This document shows, in pieces, positions 54,922 to 64,000 of a stretch of 64,000 nucleotides of DNA. The stretch covers positions 203,586 to 267,585 of the forward strand of contig JAIUMV010000001.1 in NCBI GenBank assembly GCA_022565395.1. Direction: 5' to 3'. The first letter of the stretch is position 1; the number at the start of each line of letters is the position of its first letter. The notes under the pieces are model-generated. The model saw nothing but the letters and a program-made list of their open reading frames with translations, had not been told where the DNA came from and ran no database searches. Position numbers and translations under genes: made by a program. This DNA comes from Marinobacter sp. Lineage in GTDB: Bacteria > Pseudomonadota > Gammaproteobacteria > Pseudomonadales > Oleiphilaceae.

Positions 54922-57081
54922 ATGACATCCGACTATAGCGATAACCATAACACCAGGATTCTGGTAGCGGATGATGACCCCAGGCTCATGGACGCACTGG
55001 TCAGGCTGCTCCGGAATGCCGGCTTTGATGTCACCGGCGCCAACGGCGGGCGGGCCGCGCTGCACCTGCTTGAAGTCCGGCGCTTTGACTTGGTCATGCT
55101 GGACCTGCGAATGCCTGAAGTGTCCGGGTTCGATGTCATGGACACCCTGGCCAGCGGAGACCATGACAGCGCGGTGATTGTGGTCAGTGGCGAAGCATCA
55201 TTCGGCACCGTCAGCCGCGCCTTGCGACGGGGTGCCCAGGACTATATCAAAAAGCCTTTTGATCCTGACGAGCTGCTGACCACCGTCCACAACGTACTCA
55301 ACAAGCGTTTCCTGGAAAAGTCCCATGCAGACGTCCAGTACCGCCTGCAGAAGTCTGAGGAGCTGCATCGCTATATCGTCAACAGCTCCCCGGATATCGT
55401 GTTCATGCTGGATGAAGACGGCCACCTGTGCTTCGTCAATAGCAAGGTTGAAAGCATGCTGGGCTACCGGGCAGACGAGGTTATCGGCCGCCACTTTCGC
55501 GACATTGTTGACGAGCAGGACGCCAACCGCAGCTCCTATGTACTGAAAGACCCCGGCATCAGCGCCGATAACCCCAGAACCTTCGAGGTACGGCTGAAAA
55601 CCCGGGGCAGCCGCCGCGCCAACCGGCACTTTGAAATCACAGCCTTTCCCATCGATCACGATAACTGGAGCTTCCTGCCGGGTGGCAGCCGTCACAGCAG
55701 CTATTCACGGGCACGTTTTTACGGGACCGCCCGTGATGTGACTGAACGCAAAGAGGCCGAGGCTTTTATCAACTTCCAGGCCTATCATGATTTGTTGACC
55801 CGGCTGCCCAACCGCTCCCTGTTCCGGGACCGCCTCAACCTTGCCATCGCCCAGGCTCGCCGCAACAAACAGCAGTTGGCCGTGATGTTTCTGGACCTGG
55901 ACCGCTTCAAGCTGGTCAATGACACCCTTGGCCACGCCATGGGCGACCAGCTGCTGCAGGCGGTCACTCAGCGCCTGGAGAGCTGCCTGCGCCGTGGCGA
56001 CACCCTGTCTCGCTTTGGCGGCGATGAGTTTACCCTGTTACTCCCCGCCATCAACGGCAGCGACGATGCCAAGCTGATTGCCAAGAAGCTGATCAAAGCC
56101 CTCAAGCCCCCCTTCCAGTTGGGCGAACACGAAGTGTTTGTCGGCGTCAGCATCGGTATCGCACTGTATCCCGGTGGCGGGCAAAGCCTGGATCAACTGA
56201 TCCAGAATGCCGATATTGCCATGTACCATGTTAAAGCCAGGGGCAAGGACGGCTACAGTTTCTTCACCGACAGCATGAGTACGGACACCGCCAATCGGCT
56301 GAGCCTGGAACGGGATCTGCGCCAGGCGCTGGAGCGGGATGAGCTGGTGGTTCACTACCAGCCCCAGGTATCCGCCCTTACCGGCGAGGTGGTGGGTCTT
56401 GAGGCACTGGTCCGCTGGCAACACCCTGAGCGCGGCCTGCTGTTCCCGGGCGAGTTCCTGCAAGTGGCAGAGGAAACCCGGCTGATCGCCGAGTTGAGTG
56501 AAAAAGTGCTGGCCATTGCCTGCAAGCAGATGAACGTCTGGCTGGCAGAAGGCCATGGCAATCTGCGCCTGGCGGTGAACCTCTCGCCCATGCAAGTGGA
56601 ACACCCACGCTTTGTGCAGGATCTGATGCGCCAGCTGGAACGACACCGCTTCCCGGCGAAGCACCTGGAAATCGAAATCACCGAAAACGTGATCATGAGT
56701 GATCTGGAGCAGATCAGCCGCAAACTGCTCGAGCTATCAGCCCACGGGGTCAGAATTGCCATCGATGACTTCGGCACCGGCTATTCGTCCCTCAACTACC
56801 TGCACCGCCTGCCTATTCACACGCTGAAAGTGGACCAGTCCTTCGTAAGAGGCATTCGCCAGGGTGATGACGGCGCCTGTATCGTCAACGCCATCATTGC
56901 CATGGCCCACGGCCTGAAGCTGGACATCGTGGCGGAAGGTGTGGAAACCGACGCTCAACTGGCCTACCTGCGGCAACTGGGGTGCCACCAGGTGCAAGGC
57001 TTTTTCTACGGCCGCCCCCTGCCGGCAGACATCATCAGCCAGCAACTGCTGGATCGTCGCCGGATGACGGCAGCAGTCTAA
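54922..57081 (+). CDS. Response regulator with PAS, GGDEF and EAL domains
   Basis: A 719-residue c-di-GMP signalling protein. The receiver domain (1-120) has acidic ADDD, phospho-acceptor Asp61 in MLDLRMPE and Lys in YIKKPF. A PAS domain follows (about 140-280). The GGDEF domain has RFGGDEF with an intact I-site RRGD five residues upstream, so product inhibition is possible. The EAL domain has [29 protein letters not shown] and VAEGVET, so hydrolysis looks possible too. It is the likely target of the upstream HDOD kinase. Which activity dominates cannot be told. Confidence 0.93.
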   Translation: MTSDYSDNHNTRILVADDDPRLMDALVRLLRNAGFDVTGANGGRAALHLLEVRRFDLVMLDLRMPEVSGFDVMDTLASGDHDSAVIVVSGEASFGTVSRALRRGAQDYIKKPFDPDELLTTVHNVLNKRFLEKSHADVQYRLQKSEELHRYIVNSSPDIVFMLDEDGHLCFVNSKVESMLGYRADEVIGRHFRDIVDEQDANRSSYVLKDPGISADNPRTFEVRLKTRGSRRANRHFEITAFPIDHDNWSFLPGGSRHSSYSRARFYGTARDVTERKEAEAFINFQAYHDLLTRLPNRSLFRDRLNLAIAQARRNKQQLAVMFLDLDRFKLVNDTLGHAMGDQLLQAVTQRLESCLRRGDTLSRFGGDEFTLLLPAINGSDDAKLIAKKLIKALKPPFQLGEHEVFVGVSIGIALYPGGGQSLDQLIQNADIAMYHVKARGKDGYSFFTDSMSTDTANRLSLERDLRQALERDELVVHYQPQVSALTGEVVGLEALVRWQHPERGLLFPGEFLQVAEETRLIAELSEKVLAIACKQMNVWLAEGHGNLRLAVNLSPMQVEHPRFVQDLMRQLERHRFPAKHLEIEITENVIMSDLEQISRKLLELSAHGVRIAIDDFGTGYSSLNYLHRLPIHTLKVDQSFVRGIRQGDDGACIVNAIIAMAHGLKLDIVAEGVETDAQLAYLRQLGCHQVQGFFYGRPLPADIISQQLLDRRRMTAAV

Positions 57082-57093
57082 CGGGGCCATACA

Positions 57094-57108
57094 GATTGTA
57101 AAACAATC
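57094..57108 (+). terminator. AT-rich hairpin after the response regulator gene
   Basis: GATTGT-AAA-ACAATC, 12 bases past the stop, followed by CTATTAAACTTT. A short stem and weak T-tract; termination is possible but not certain. Confidence 0.35.
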
Positions 57109-57291
57109 CTATTAAACTTTATGACAGGGTTAGCAAAGCGTTTCAGCAAGTAACGTTATGTATCCAGAAATGCGGTCCACTGCACATTTTTTACCCTACA
57201 GGTTTCCTAAGCTGTCCGAAAATGACAAGAACAACCGGGCAGCGCCTCGCCATCAACAGGCTACTGTCCCCCCTGGCACAGGCAGTGAATT

Positions 57292-57945
57292 ATGAGCGAC
57301 AAGTACCGTATCGTTGGTCCTGTATACGACTTCCTCAGCAATCTCTACAGCGGCAAGAGTATCCATCACTGCAAAACCGCCATGCTGGATGTAGAAACCA
57401 TTCAGCCCGGCACCCGCATCCTGTTTGCCGGCGTGGGCCATGGTCGCGATGCCATACGCGCCGCGGAGCTTGGCGCTGAGGTGACCGTAGTGGACCTGTC
57501 TGAAACCATGCTGCGCAAGTTCTCCGAAGCCCAGCAGCGGGAAGCGCCCCAGCTCAGCATACGCCAGCTGCATAGCGACATCATGAAGGTGGATGAGTTT
57601 GAGCAGTACGATATGGTGGTGGCCAATTTTTTCCTCAACGTGTTTGACGAGGACACCATGGTTAAGGTGCTTGAGCACCTGATCAAGCTCGGCAAACCCG
57701 CAGGCCGGATTGTGGTGGGTGATTTCTGTTACCCCACAGGCAATATTCTCGCCCGCACCTTCAAGAAGACCTACTGGTATCTGGCCGTCTTTTTCTTCTG
57801 GCTGCTCGCCAATAATTCATTCCACAAAATCTACAACTATCCCGAGCACATGCAGCGCCTGGGGCTTCAGGTTCGCGCCAAAAAACACTTCAAGCTGCTG
57901 AACATGAACTGCTACTGGTCCATCCTCGGCCAGAAGCCATCCTGA
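57292..57945 (+). CDS. Class I SAM-dependent methyltransferase
   Basis: A 217-residue methyltransferase. The SAM-binding glycine-rich loop is ILFAGVGHGRDAI and the acidic end of strand 2 is TVVDLSETM. A hydrophobic patch, TYWYLAVFFFWLLANN, near residues 160-175 could contact membrane. The start YRIVGPVYDFLSNLYSG resembles UbiE-like and phospholipid N-methyltransferases. A DUF2156 gene follows after 95 bases. A lipid substrate is likely but not shown. Confidence 0.88.
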   Translation: MSDKYRIVGPVYDFLSNLYSGKSIHHCKTAMLDVETIQPGTRILFAGVGHGRDAIRAAELGAEVTVVDLSETMLRKFSEAQQREAPQLSIRQLHSDIMKVDEFEQYDMVVANFFLNVFDEDTMVKVLEHLIKLGKPAGRIVVGDFCYPTGNILARTFKKTYWYLAVFFFWLLANNSFHKIYNYPEHMQRLGLQVRAKKHFKLLNMNCYWSILGQKPS

Positions 57946-58040
57946 CCTTCTCCTGGCCCTGACCAAACAGCAGGGCCCAAAAGCCCAACAACAATAACAA
58001 GGCCCATTAAGGGCCTGGACGAACAAGCAAGGGAGCTATC

Positions 58041-59048
58041 ATGAACCAGTCCATTCTTACCCTGGATACCGCGGGTAGGCTGGGCGAGGGCCGCCTGACC
58101 TTCGCCGAGCGCGTCAATTACCTGAAGCAATATGGCAGCCACTCCCAGTCGTTCTCCAGTCTGCAACCCGACATGGAGTACTTTGACCTGCCGGGAGTGG
58201 GCTACATGGGGTATATGCGCAAGTGGGGCATCAACTTTGTGCTGGCGGATCCGATAACCGCACCCGATTATTTTGAACACATCCTGACCGCCTACCATCA
58301 GCGCTTTCCCAATACCTGCTATATCCAGGTATCCCGTCCGGTGGTGGATATCCTGCATCGCAAGTTCGGCTTTTTCGGTACAGAGGTGGGCAAAGAGTGC
58401 CGGGTGGATCTGGCCAGCTGGAATCTGACCGGCAAGAAAAAACAGATCCTGCGCACAGCCATCAATCAGGCCGAAAAGCGGGGCATCACCGTCAAGGAGC
58501 GCTTCAGCGATGACCATACCCGGGACATTTCTGAAGCCTGGATAAAAACCCGCAAATGCAAGCGCCAGGAAATCCGCTTCATGATTCGCCCGATGGACAT
58601 GTCCTATCGGGAGAACGAGCGGCACTTCTATGCGTATCAGGATGGCAGGGCCGTTGGCTTTATCTACTTCGACCCCATTTACGCCAATAATCAGATCATC
58701 AGTTATGTGCCCAATATTTCCCGCGCCAACGCGGATTTCAAACAGGGTATCTTCTACACGCTGATGACCCACGCCATGGACGTGTTCAAAGCCGAAGGCG
58801 TGCCCGCACTGGACCTGGGTTTCATTCCCCTGTCACTGGATCCGGCCCCTGAAGCCCAGGAGGCCCGACTGCTGAAACGCAGCCTGCAGCTGGTCTATGA
58901 ACGGGGCACTTTCCTTTACAATTTCAAAGGGCTGGAGTTCACCAAATCGCGCTTCCGGGGTGAGACAACCAAAACCTACTGCTGCCACCGCGGCGCGCTG
59001 CCCTGGTTGGAGTTCCTGGCCATGCTAAAGCTGACCCGGGTGGCCTGA
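58041..59048 (+). CDS. DUF2156 (phosphatidylglycerol lysyltransferase C-terminal-like) protein
   Basis: A 335-residue soluble protein of the DUF2156 family, related to the catalytic half of MprF, which attaches amino acids to lipids. Features are the GNAT-like fold with AVGFIYFDPIYANNQIISYVPNISRA and LDLGFIPLSL. The MprF flippase half is absent. AGGGAG precedes the ATG. It is in tandem with a methyltransferase that has a hydrophobic patch, so a joint lipid modification is plausible. The substrate is not known. Confidence 0.85.
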   Translation: MNQSILTLDTAGRLGEGRLTFAERVNYLKQYGSHSQSFSSLQPDMEYFDLPGVGYMGYMRKWGINFVLADPITAPDYFEHILTAYHQRFPNTCYIQVSRPVVDILHRKFGFFGTEVGKECRVDLASWNLTGKKKQILRTAINQAEKRGITVKERFSDDHTRDISEAWIKTRKCKRQEIRFMIRPMDMSYRENERHFYAYQDGRAVGFIYFDPIYANNQIISYVPNISRANADFKQGIFYTLMTHAMDVFKAEGVPALDLGFIPLSLDPAPEAQEARLLKRSLQLVYERGTFLYNFKGLEFTKSRFRGETTKTYCCHRGALPWLEFLAMLKLTRVA

Positions 59049-59062
59049 GCCAGCAAGAACCC

Positions 59063-59863
59063 TCAGCAGGCCTCGGGGGTATCACTGGACAAAGCCACCG
59101 GCGGCAGCCCGATGCGGGCCATAAACGCCCCCAGGGCGGCTGGCAACGGCCCGGTGAAATGGGCCTGCACCGAAGCCGGGGCCACAGGTGCTGACGCCGC
59201 CGGGCCCAGCAGGTCGGCCGTACGACGGGCGATGGCTTCGCCCGAGTCCACCCAGTCACTGACACTGGGGCAGGCCCGCTGCAGCGCTTCTGTAATGAGC
59301 GGATAATGGGTACAGCCCAGCACCACCGTATCAACATCCGCTGCCCCAAAGGGCCGCAACAGTAATGCCAGCTCTTGCTCCGGCAGCGACTTGCCTGCCA
59401 CCCACTCTTCAATCCAGCGCACCAGCACAGGCTCACCCACCCGGGTGATCTCACAATCACTGGCAAAGTCCCCAATCAGTTGCTCAAGATAGGGGCGCCT
59501 GACGGTCGCCGGGGTGGCCAACAGGCCAATCCTGCGGTTACGACTGAGGGCAGCAGCCGGTTTGATGGCAGGCACCACCCCCACCACCGGTTGGCTAATG
59601 GCGGCCCGGAGATGCGGCAGCACAACGGTGCTGGCGGTGTTGCAGGCAATAACCACCAAGTCAATGGTGTGGCGCTGCAGATACTTTTGAATCAGCCTGA
59701 CACAGCGTTCAATAAGCAGGTCTTCCGGCTGCTCACCATAGGGAAAGAAGGCGTTGTCCGCCAGGTAATGCAGGGCACAGGCCGGCAGGCGCTGATGCAC
59801 GCACTGGGCTACACTCAGCCCGCCAACGCCGGAATCAAAAATCAACACCTGTGGTTGTTGCAA
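59063..59863 (-). CDS. murI: Glutamate racemase MurI
   Basis: Makes D-glutamate for peptidoglycan. It has FDSGVGGLS with the first catalytic region, a Cys in VIACNTAST and a second Cys in VLGCTHYPL, so both catalytic cysteines are present. No in-frame ATG exists near the start; the TTG at 59863 follows AGGGGG by 5 bases and gives 266 residues, the usual length. It converges on the DUF2156 gene with 14 bases between stops. A GTG five codons later is the alternative start. Confidence 0.94.
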   Translation of the reverse strand: MQQPQVLIFDSGVGGLSVAQCVHQRLPACALHYLADNAFFPYGEQPEDLLIERCVRLIQKYLQRHTIDLVVIACNTASTVVLPHLRAAISQPVVGVVPAIKPAAALSRNRRIGLLATPATVRRPYLEQLIGDFASDCEITRVGEPVLVRWIEEWVAGKSLPEQELALLLRPFGAADVDTVVLGCTHYPLITEALQRACPSVSDWVDSGEAIARRTADLLGPAASAPVAPASVQAHFTGPLPAALGAFMARIGLPPVALSSDTPEAC

Positions 59864-60123
59864 ACCCTTCCCCCTGGCCAGACCCGAAGGCGTGAATTTT
59901 ACCCTATGGATGCCATCTGCACGCAAGCCGGGTGGAGAAAAACACCCACAAGGATCTGTCCCCTCTACACCTGTATCTCTGCGCCCGGACAGCTACACTA
60001 GCAGGCTATCGACCTGTGGCCACTGAATGCGGCCCGGCTTGGCAGTTTTTTAGCGCTCGCCTTTGCTGGCTGGCGGCGAACAAGTAAACTTAGCGCCACT
60101 CTATGATTAGGAGATTGAAGGGC

Positions 60124-62589
60124 ATGCGTTTCATTCCAGGCCTTAGTGACCTGCTGTTCACCCTGCTGCGCAAGCTGCTGTTCCTGTGGGTAAGGACTGA
60201 TGTACTGGGTGCCAGCAAGGAGCAACTGGAGCTGGACCCGGATAAACCCGTATGTTACGTGCTGCAATACAGTTCCCTGTCCAGCCGCCTGGTACTGGAA
60301 CAAGAGGTACTGCGGGCAGGCCTGCCCTCCGCGCAAGCCACCATGCCTGCCGACCGGGGCCTGAGGCGTTCATTTTTCTTTCTGTACGAGCGCGCGGGCG
60401 GTCTCTTTCGACGTCGCCATACCCCGGCGCTGACGCCGAGACTCCGGCAACTGGTTGAGCTTGGCCTGGCAGACCCCGAACTGGACGTACAGATTGTACC
60501 CGTATCGATTTTCTGGGGGCGCGCGCCTGACAAAGAAAAATCCCTGCTGAAACTCATGCTGGCGGATACCTGGTCAGTGGCTGGGCGCCTGCTCAAATTC
60601 TTCCGGATCGTCGTGCATGGCCGCAGCACGTTCGTGCAGTTCAGCAAGCCGGTGTCCCTGAAGCAGGTAATCGACGAGTACCGGGACAACGATGAAAAGG
60701 CCACCCGCAAGCTGGCCCGCATCCTGCGAACCCATTTCCGCCGGGTCCGCCAGGCGGTGCTTGGACCTGACCTTTCACACCGCCGGACGCTGGTTGACAG
60801 CCTGGTAAGAACCACCGCGGTGCGTCAGGCCATCAAAGAGACCGTTGAACGGGAAAACCTGCCGGAAGCCAAAGTCAGAGACAAAGCCTGGAAGTACGCT
60901 GACGAGATCGCCGCCAGCATGTCCATGGTCACCATCCGTTTTCTCGATGTACTGCTGACCTGGCTGTGGAACCGCATCTACAACGGCGTCGCCGTTAACA
61001 ATATTGAAATCCCCCAGGACATCGCCAGTAAAAACGCCGTGGTCTATGTCCCCTGCCACCGTTCCCATATCGATTATCTGCTGCTGTCCTACGTCCTCTA
61101 CAAGAACGGCATCATGCCGCCCCACATTGCCGCTGGCATCAATCTCAACATGCCTGTGGTGGGGCCTATCCTGCGGCGCGGTGGCGCTTTCTTCATGCGC
61201 CGCAGCTTCCGTGACAACCCGCTGTACGCCACCGTATTCAACGAGTACATGCATGTGATGTTTTCCCGAGGTTACTCGGTGGAGTATTTTGTGGAAGGGG
61301 GCCGCAGCCGCACCGGGCGGATGTTGCAACCGCGCCCCGGCATGCTGTCCATGACCGTGCGCAGCTACCTGCGTGATCACCGCAAACCCATTGTGTTCGT
61401 GCCTGTGTATGTTGGGTATGAGAAGGTCATCGAAGCTCGCTCTTACCTGGGGGAGCTGCGGGGCAAGAAAAAACAGAAAGAAAACATCTTCTCCCTTGCC
61501 AAGTCTTTGAAAAACCTTCGCAATTCCTTTGGCAGGGTATCGGTTAACTTCGGCAGCCCCATTACCCTCAACGATGTGCTGGATGACACCCGGCCCGGTT
61601 GGCGCGAAGAAAACTATAACGAGGAATACCGTCCAGAGTGGCTGCCCGCGACCGTTGAGGAGCTCTCCAACCGGGTGGCCACAGCAATCAACTCGGCCGT
61701 TGCCGTCAACCCCATCAACATGGTGGCCACCATTCTGCTTTCCACCGAGCGTCTGGCAATGGATGAACGCGTTCTGGTGCGCTTCACGGATGAGTTTATG
61801 GCGCTGTTGCGGGCTTACCCCTACACCAACAACGTGACCTTTCCCGAGGGCAGTGGCAAAGACTGGGTCGCCTATTGTGAACAGATGGGCTTCACCTCCC
61901 GCTATCACCAGAAGCTGGGGGATATCATCACCCTGGAAGGCAACAATGCCACCCTGATGACCTACTACCGCAACAATATCCAGCACCTGTTTGCGCTGCC
62001 AGCCATCATTGCCTGCCTGTTCGAGAACAATGAAAGCCTTGCGCGGGAAAAGGTAACCAGTCTGACCGCGGTCATTTACCCCTATATTCGTTCAGAGCTG
62101 TTCCTGCAGTATGAGGAGGATGAGCTGGGGGGCGTCATCGATCACTGGATCGACATACTGATTGAGCGTGGCCTGCTGCGGGCTACCGATGGCCGCATCT
62201 GCCGCCCGGAAGACGGTACCGAGGTGGCGTTGCAACTGCGCACCCTTTCCCACTGTGTGATACAGATGCTGGAGCGTTACTACATCGTGATCGCCACCCT
62301 GCGCAAGAATGGCAGTGGCAGCGTTACCGCCCAGGAGCTGGAAGAACAGAGCACGTTAATGGCCGAACGCATGTCCATTCTGTTTGGCCTGAATGCGCCG
62401 GAATTCTTTGACAAATCCCTGTTCCGCAACTTCATTTCCAACCTGCGCGCCAATCAGATTCTGATACCGGATGACGCCGATCGCCTCTGCTACACCGAGA
62501 GCCTGGAAGAGGTTGCGGAAGACGCCCGGCTGGTGCTGAGCCCGGCCCTGCGCCAGGCTATCCGCCAGGTAACCATGCTGGAGTCATGA
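60124..62589 (+). CDS. plsB: Glycerol-3-phosphate acyltransferase PlsB
   Basis: Transfers an acyl chain to position 1 of glycerol-3-phosphate, the first step of phospholipid synthesis, at the inner membrane. The 821-residue length is near the E. coli enzyme. The acyltransferase block I is CHRSHIDYLLLSYVL, block III EYFVEGGRSRTGRMLQPRPG and block IV IVFVPVYVGYEKV. AGGAG at 60109-60113 lies after a first ATG at 60103 and before the ATG at 60124, so the second is preferred. It converges on rsmJ. Confidence 0.96.
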   Translation: MRFIPGLSDLLFTLLRKLLFLWVRTDVLGASKEQLELDPDKPVCYVLQYSSLSSRLVLEQEVLRAGLPSAQATMPADRGLRRSFFFLYERAGGLFRRRHTPALTPRLRQLVELGLADPELDVQIVPVSIFWGRAPDKEKSLLKLMLADTWSVAGRLLKFFRIVVHGRSTFVQFSKPVSLKQVIDEYRDNDEKATRKLARILRTHFRRVRQAVLGPDLSHRRTLVDSLVRTTAVRQAIKETVERENLPEAKVRDKAWKYADEIAASMSMVTIRFLDVLLTWLWNRIYNGVAVNNIEIPQDIASKNAVVYVPCHRSHIDYLLLSYVLYKNGIMPPHIAAGINLNMPVVGPILRRGGAFFMRRSFRDNPLYATVFNEYMHVMFSRGYSVEYFVEGGRSRTGRMLQPRPGMLSMTVRSYLRDHRKPIVFVPVYVGYEKVIEARSYLGELRGKKKQKENIFSLAKSLKNLRNSFGRVSVNFGSPITLNDVLDDTRPGWREENYNEEYRPEWLPATVEELSNRVATAINSAVAVNPINMVATILLSTERLAMDERVLVRFTDEFMALLRAYPYTNNVTFPEGSGKDWVAYCEQMGFTSRYHQKLGDIITLEGNNATLMTYYRNNIQHLFALPAIIACLFENNESLAREKVTSLTAVIYPYIRSELFLQYEEDELGGVIDHWIDILIERGLLRATDGRICRPEDGTEVALQLRTLSHCVIQMLERYYIVIATLRKNGSGSVTAQELEEQSTLMAERMSILFGLNAPEFFDKSLFRNFISNLRANQILIPDDADRLCYTESLEEVAEDARLVLSPALRQAIRQVTMLES

Positions 62590-62608
62590 GGCGACGCCGC
62601 TGTAAGGC

Positions 62609-62642
62609 CTCTGCCTGAGGGTCTTTTACCCGGCAGGCAGAG
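62609..62642. terminator. Bidirectional hairpin between plsB and rsmJ
   Basis: Perfect 9-base stem CTCTGCCTG/CAGGCAGAG with an inner GGGT/ACCC stem, 20 bases after plsB and overlapping the rsmJ stop. No T-run on either side, so it may be a weak bidirectional terminator. Confidence 0.55.
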
Positions 62643-63498
62643 CGTGCAGCGCATAGACATCATAGCGGCTGCTCTTGCCCTCTATGGCCATGGTGGGCGC
62701 CATGCCCTCCACGACCGGGGCCTTGCGTGGCCGCTTCACCACCACCCGGAAGCGGGCGCAGCGCAGGGCCGCGGCCAGCAATGCAGGCGCGTCAAGGTCT
62801 TCGCCTACCAGATCCCGAAATACCCGCATTTCCTTTTTCACCAGCGCCGATTTGTCCCGATGAGGGAACATGGGGTCGAGGTGAATAACATCCGCTACCG
62901 GCCCCTCAGCGGCATTCAGATAGGCAATAGCGTCGGCAGGTGGCAGCAGGGTCATACGGTTCAACAAGGGTGCCAGCTCGGTCACCAGGGCGGCGCGCTG
63001 CAAACCATCCTGTAACAGCGCATGGATGACCGGGGCACGTTCCACCAACGTGACAACACAGCCCAGACCCGCCAACACAAACGCATCCTGCCCCAGACCT
63101 GCGGTGGCATCCAGCAGAGTCAACTGGCGCCGGGTTTTCTGCAGCCCAACCGCCTTGGCCACCAACTGCCCAGTACCCCCACCGTGCTCACGCCGGTAAC
63201 CTGCCTTGCCGTGAACAAACTCCGCCCGTACCGGTCCCGGCGCGCCTTTTCCTGTCATCTGCAAAGCCAGACCATCAAGACTCAGATACAACAACACATC
63301 AGCCAGGCTGGCGGCTTGCCGGACGTCCGTTAGCTGACCCACCAGGGGCAACTCGAGACTTGCTGCCAACTGGCTGGCACGGGCTTGTAACAGGCTGTCG
63401 CTATAGGCGACCGCCAGGGCTAGAGGTTTTGAATCAGGCATAGTGGTGTGATGCGTCAGAGTAGACGCTGGGTGCGCCTGGATAAAAGGGGCAGGCAT
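62626..63498 (-). CDS. rsmJ: 16S rRNA (guanine1516-N2)-methyltransferase RsmJ
   Basis: Methylates G1516 of 16S rRNA. The family motifs are [17 protein letters not shown] (SAM loop), [20 protein letters not shown], and RKAPVVEG in place of the usual PDYAPP loop. The ATG at 63498 overlaps the TGA of the upstream gene (TGATG), which argues for coupling and gives 290 residues. An internal Met 19 codons later would give about 271 residues, closer to the family length. The C-terminus matches well. Confidence 0.92.
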   Translation of the reverse strand: MPAPFIQAHPASTLTHHTTMPDSKPLALAVAYSDSLLQARASQLAASLELPLVGQLTDVRQAASLADVLLYLSLDGLALQMTGKGAPGPVRAEFVHGKAGYRREHGGGTGQLVAKAVGLQKTRRQLTLLDATAGLGQDAFVLAGLGCVVTLVERAPVIHALLQDGLQRAALVTELAPLLNRMTLLPPADAIAYLNAAEGPVADVIHLDPMFPHRDKSALVKKEMRVFRDLVGEDLDAPALLAAALRCARFRVVVKRPRKAPVVEGMAPTMAIEGKSSRYDVYALHALPAG

Positions 63499-63818
63499 CA
63501 AACGCGAATGGAGATACCGGCGAGTTCAGCGTCGTCGTCATTACGCTGGCCTGCCACGGCAGTGAAGGCTTGCAGGGCGCGGCTATTCTGCAGCGGGAGT
63601 TCGTCGGCGCGAAACTGCTCCAGCCGTGCATCCTCAGCCGCCCGCCGCGCCTCAACCCGACGTTCAAACGCTGCCGGGTCCTGGATGGTATCGCGACGTC
63701 CGCCAACATCCTCTCGCTGCTGCGGCTGCTCTTGCTGTGCAGCAGCACCCCGTTGCGGCGAGCGGGTCTGCTCGTTGCGGAGCTGGAGTTCATTGTTGGT
63801 AGGTAGTCCGCCAATCAT
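63498..63818 (-). CDS. Uncharacterised small acidic protein upstream of rsmJ
   Basis: A 106-residue polar protein, rich in Gln, Arg, Glu and Ala in the middle (residues about 25-70), suggesting a helical or disordered segment. It ends [14 protein letters not shown] then ELAGISIRV, which I recall from similar small proteins in related gammaproteobacteria. No function is known. Its TGA overlaps the rsmJ ATG, so the two are translated together. Confidence 0.75.
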   Translation of the reverse strand: MIGGLPTNNELQLRNEQTRSPQRGAAAQQEQPQQREDVGGRRDTIQDPAAFERRVEARRAAEDARLEQFRADELPLQNSRALQAFTAVAGQRNDDDAELAGISIRV

Positions 63819-63908
63819 GGGCTGATCTCTGGGTTAACGACTTTCAGCTGACAGTATGGCCCCTGTCATGCCAGTTGAAAAGTGGTACGCGATCATTTAG
63901 TGATCAGC

Positions 63909-64000
63909 TCAACGCCCAGGCAGTTTTTTCCAGGCCACTTCATCCCTCAGGTACACAGGCTGTGCCTCTGCCGCGGGGACCGTCTCACCAGCCTGATAGG
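63909..64000 (-). CDS. tsaB: tRNA threonylcarbamoyladenosine protein TsaB, C-terminal end
   Basis: The last 29 codons of a minus-strand gene that starts beyond the window. The readable end is QPVYLRDEVAWKKLPGR, which matches the TsaB C-terminus (VYLRN-VAWKKLPG in E. coli). TsaB helps TsaD and TsaE make the t6A base on tRNA. Its stop is 91 bases from the next minus-strand gene. The call rests on a short match but a characteristic one. Confidence 0.8.
   Translation of the reverse strand, partial: YQAGETVPAAEAQPVYLRDEVAWKKLPGR

Noticed and set aside
60775-61986. A 403-codon minus-strand frame inside plsB
   Set aside because: plsB has all acyltransferase motifs in the other strand; the mirror frame has none.

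Overview
The window is about 64 kb of dense, GC-rich chromosome from a gammaproteobacterium. It probably comes from a marine, lipid-using relative of Marinobacter or Alcanivorax. Three things point there: a fatty acyl-CoA reductase very like the Marinobacter wax-ester enzyme, an acetyl-CoA synthetase with a LuxR-type regulator, and gammaproteobacterial PlsB, RsmJ and TsaB. The genus is an inference. I saw no tRNA, rRNA, CRISPR array, transposase or phage gene.

Layout. 0-5.8 kb: a short-chain amide operon (end of urtC, urtD, urtE, amiE, amiB, fmdA, fmdB) that imports urea or amides and releases ammonia. 6.3-10.2 kb: a UPF0178 gene, then a zinc-starvation cluster (hisI, pyrC, folE2 on the minus strand, divergent zur). 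In this cluster HisI and PyrC have each lost a conserved metal ligand. 10.2-18 kb: corA, a periplasmic sugar dehydrogenase, a Baeyer-Villiger monooxygenase, an HD-GYP protein, a tandem thioredoxin-fold GST and a PBP4-type peptidase. 18-21 kb: formaldehyde detoxification (fghA, frmA) with a divergent LysR. 21-28.5 kb: two AraC regulators, each divergent from a di-iron membrane or hydrolase gene, then small proteins and an MreB-like/LprI fusion. 28.5-29.6 kb: a REP-like pair, a DUF2513 gene, a 43-residue secreted-type peptide and a strong terminator.

29.6-35.4 kb holds a fatty-acid module (SDR, histidine phosphatase, APH-type kinase, SDR, acyl-CoA dehydrogenase, divergent LysR). It recalls the kinase/dehydrogenase route for 4-hydroxyacyl-CoAs. 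35.4-37.5 kb is an AT-richer block of four unrecognised genes. 37.6-46.8 kb carries an EAL protein, a TtuC-like dehydrogenase, two aminotransferases, a HIT protein, a 2-hydroxyacid dehydrogenase, a lipoprotein and a fatty acid desaturase. 47-51.4 kb has the acsA regulator, acsA and the acyl-CoA reductase. 51.4-57.1 kb has a MinD-like ATPase, divergent from an HDOD-histidine kinase that is followed by a REC-PAS-GGDEF-EAL response regulator. 57.3-64 kb has a methyltransferase/DUF2156 pair, murI, plsB, rsmJ with a coupled small gene, and the end of tsaB.

The most notable signals are the ligand-depleted zinc-sparing enzymes, the MreB-like/LprI fusion, two distant copies of a structured repeat with a shared core, the kinase/acyl-CoA dehydrogenase module, the MinD/HDOD-kinase/c-di-GMP cluster and the methyltransferase/DUF2156 pair.
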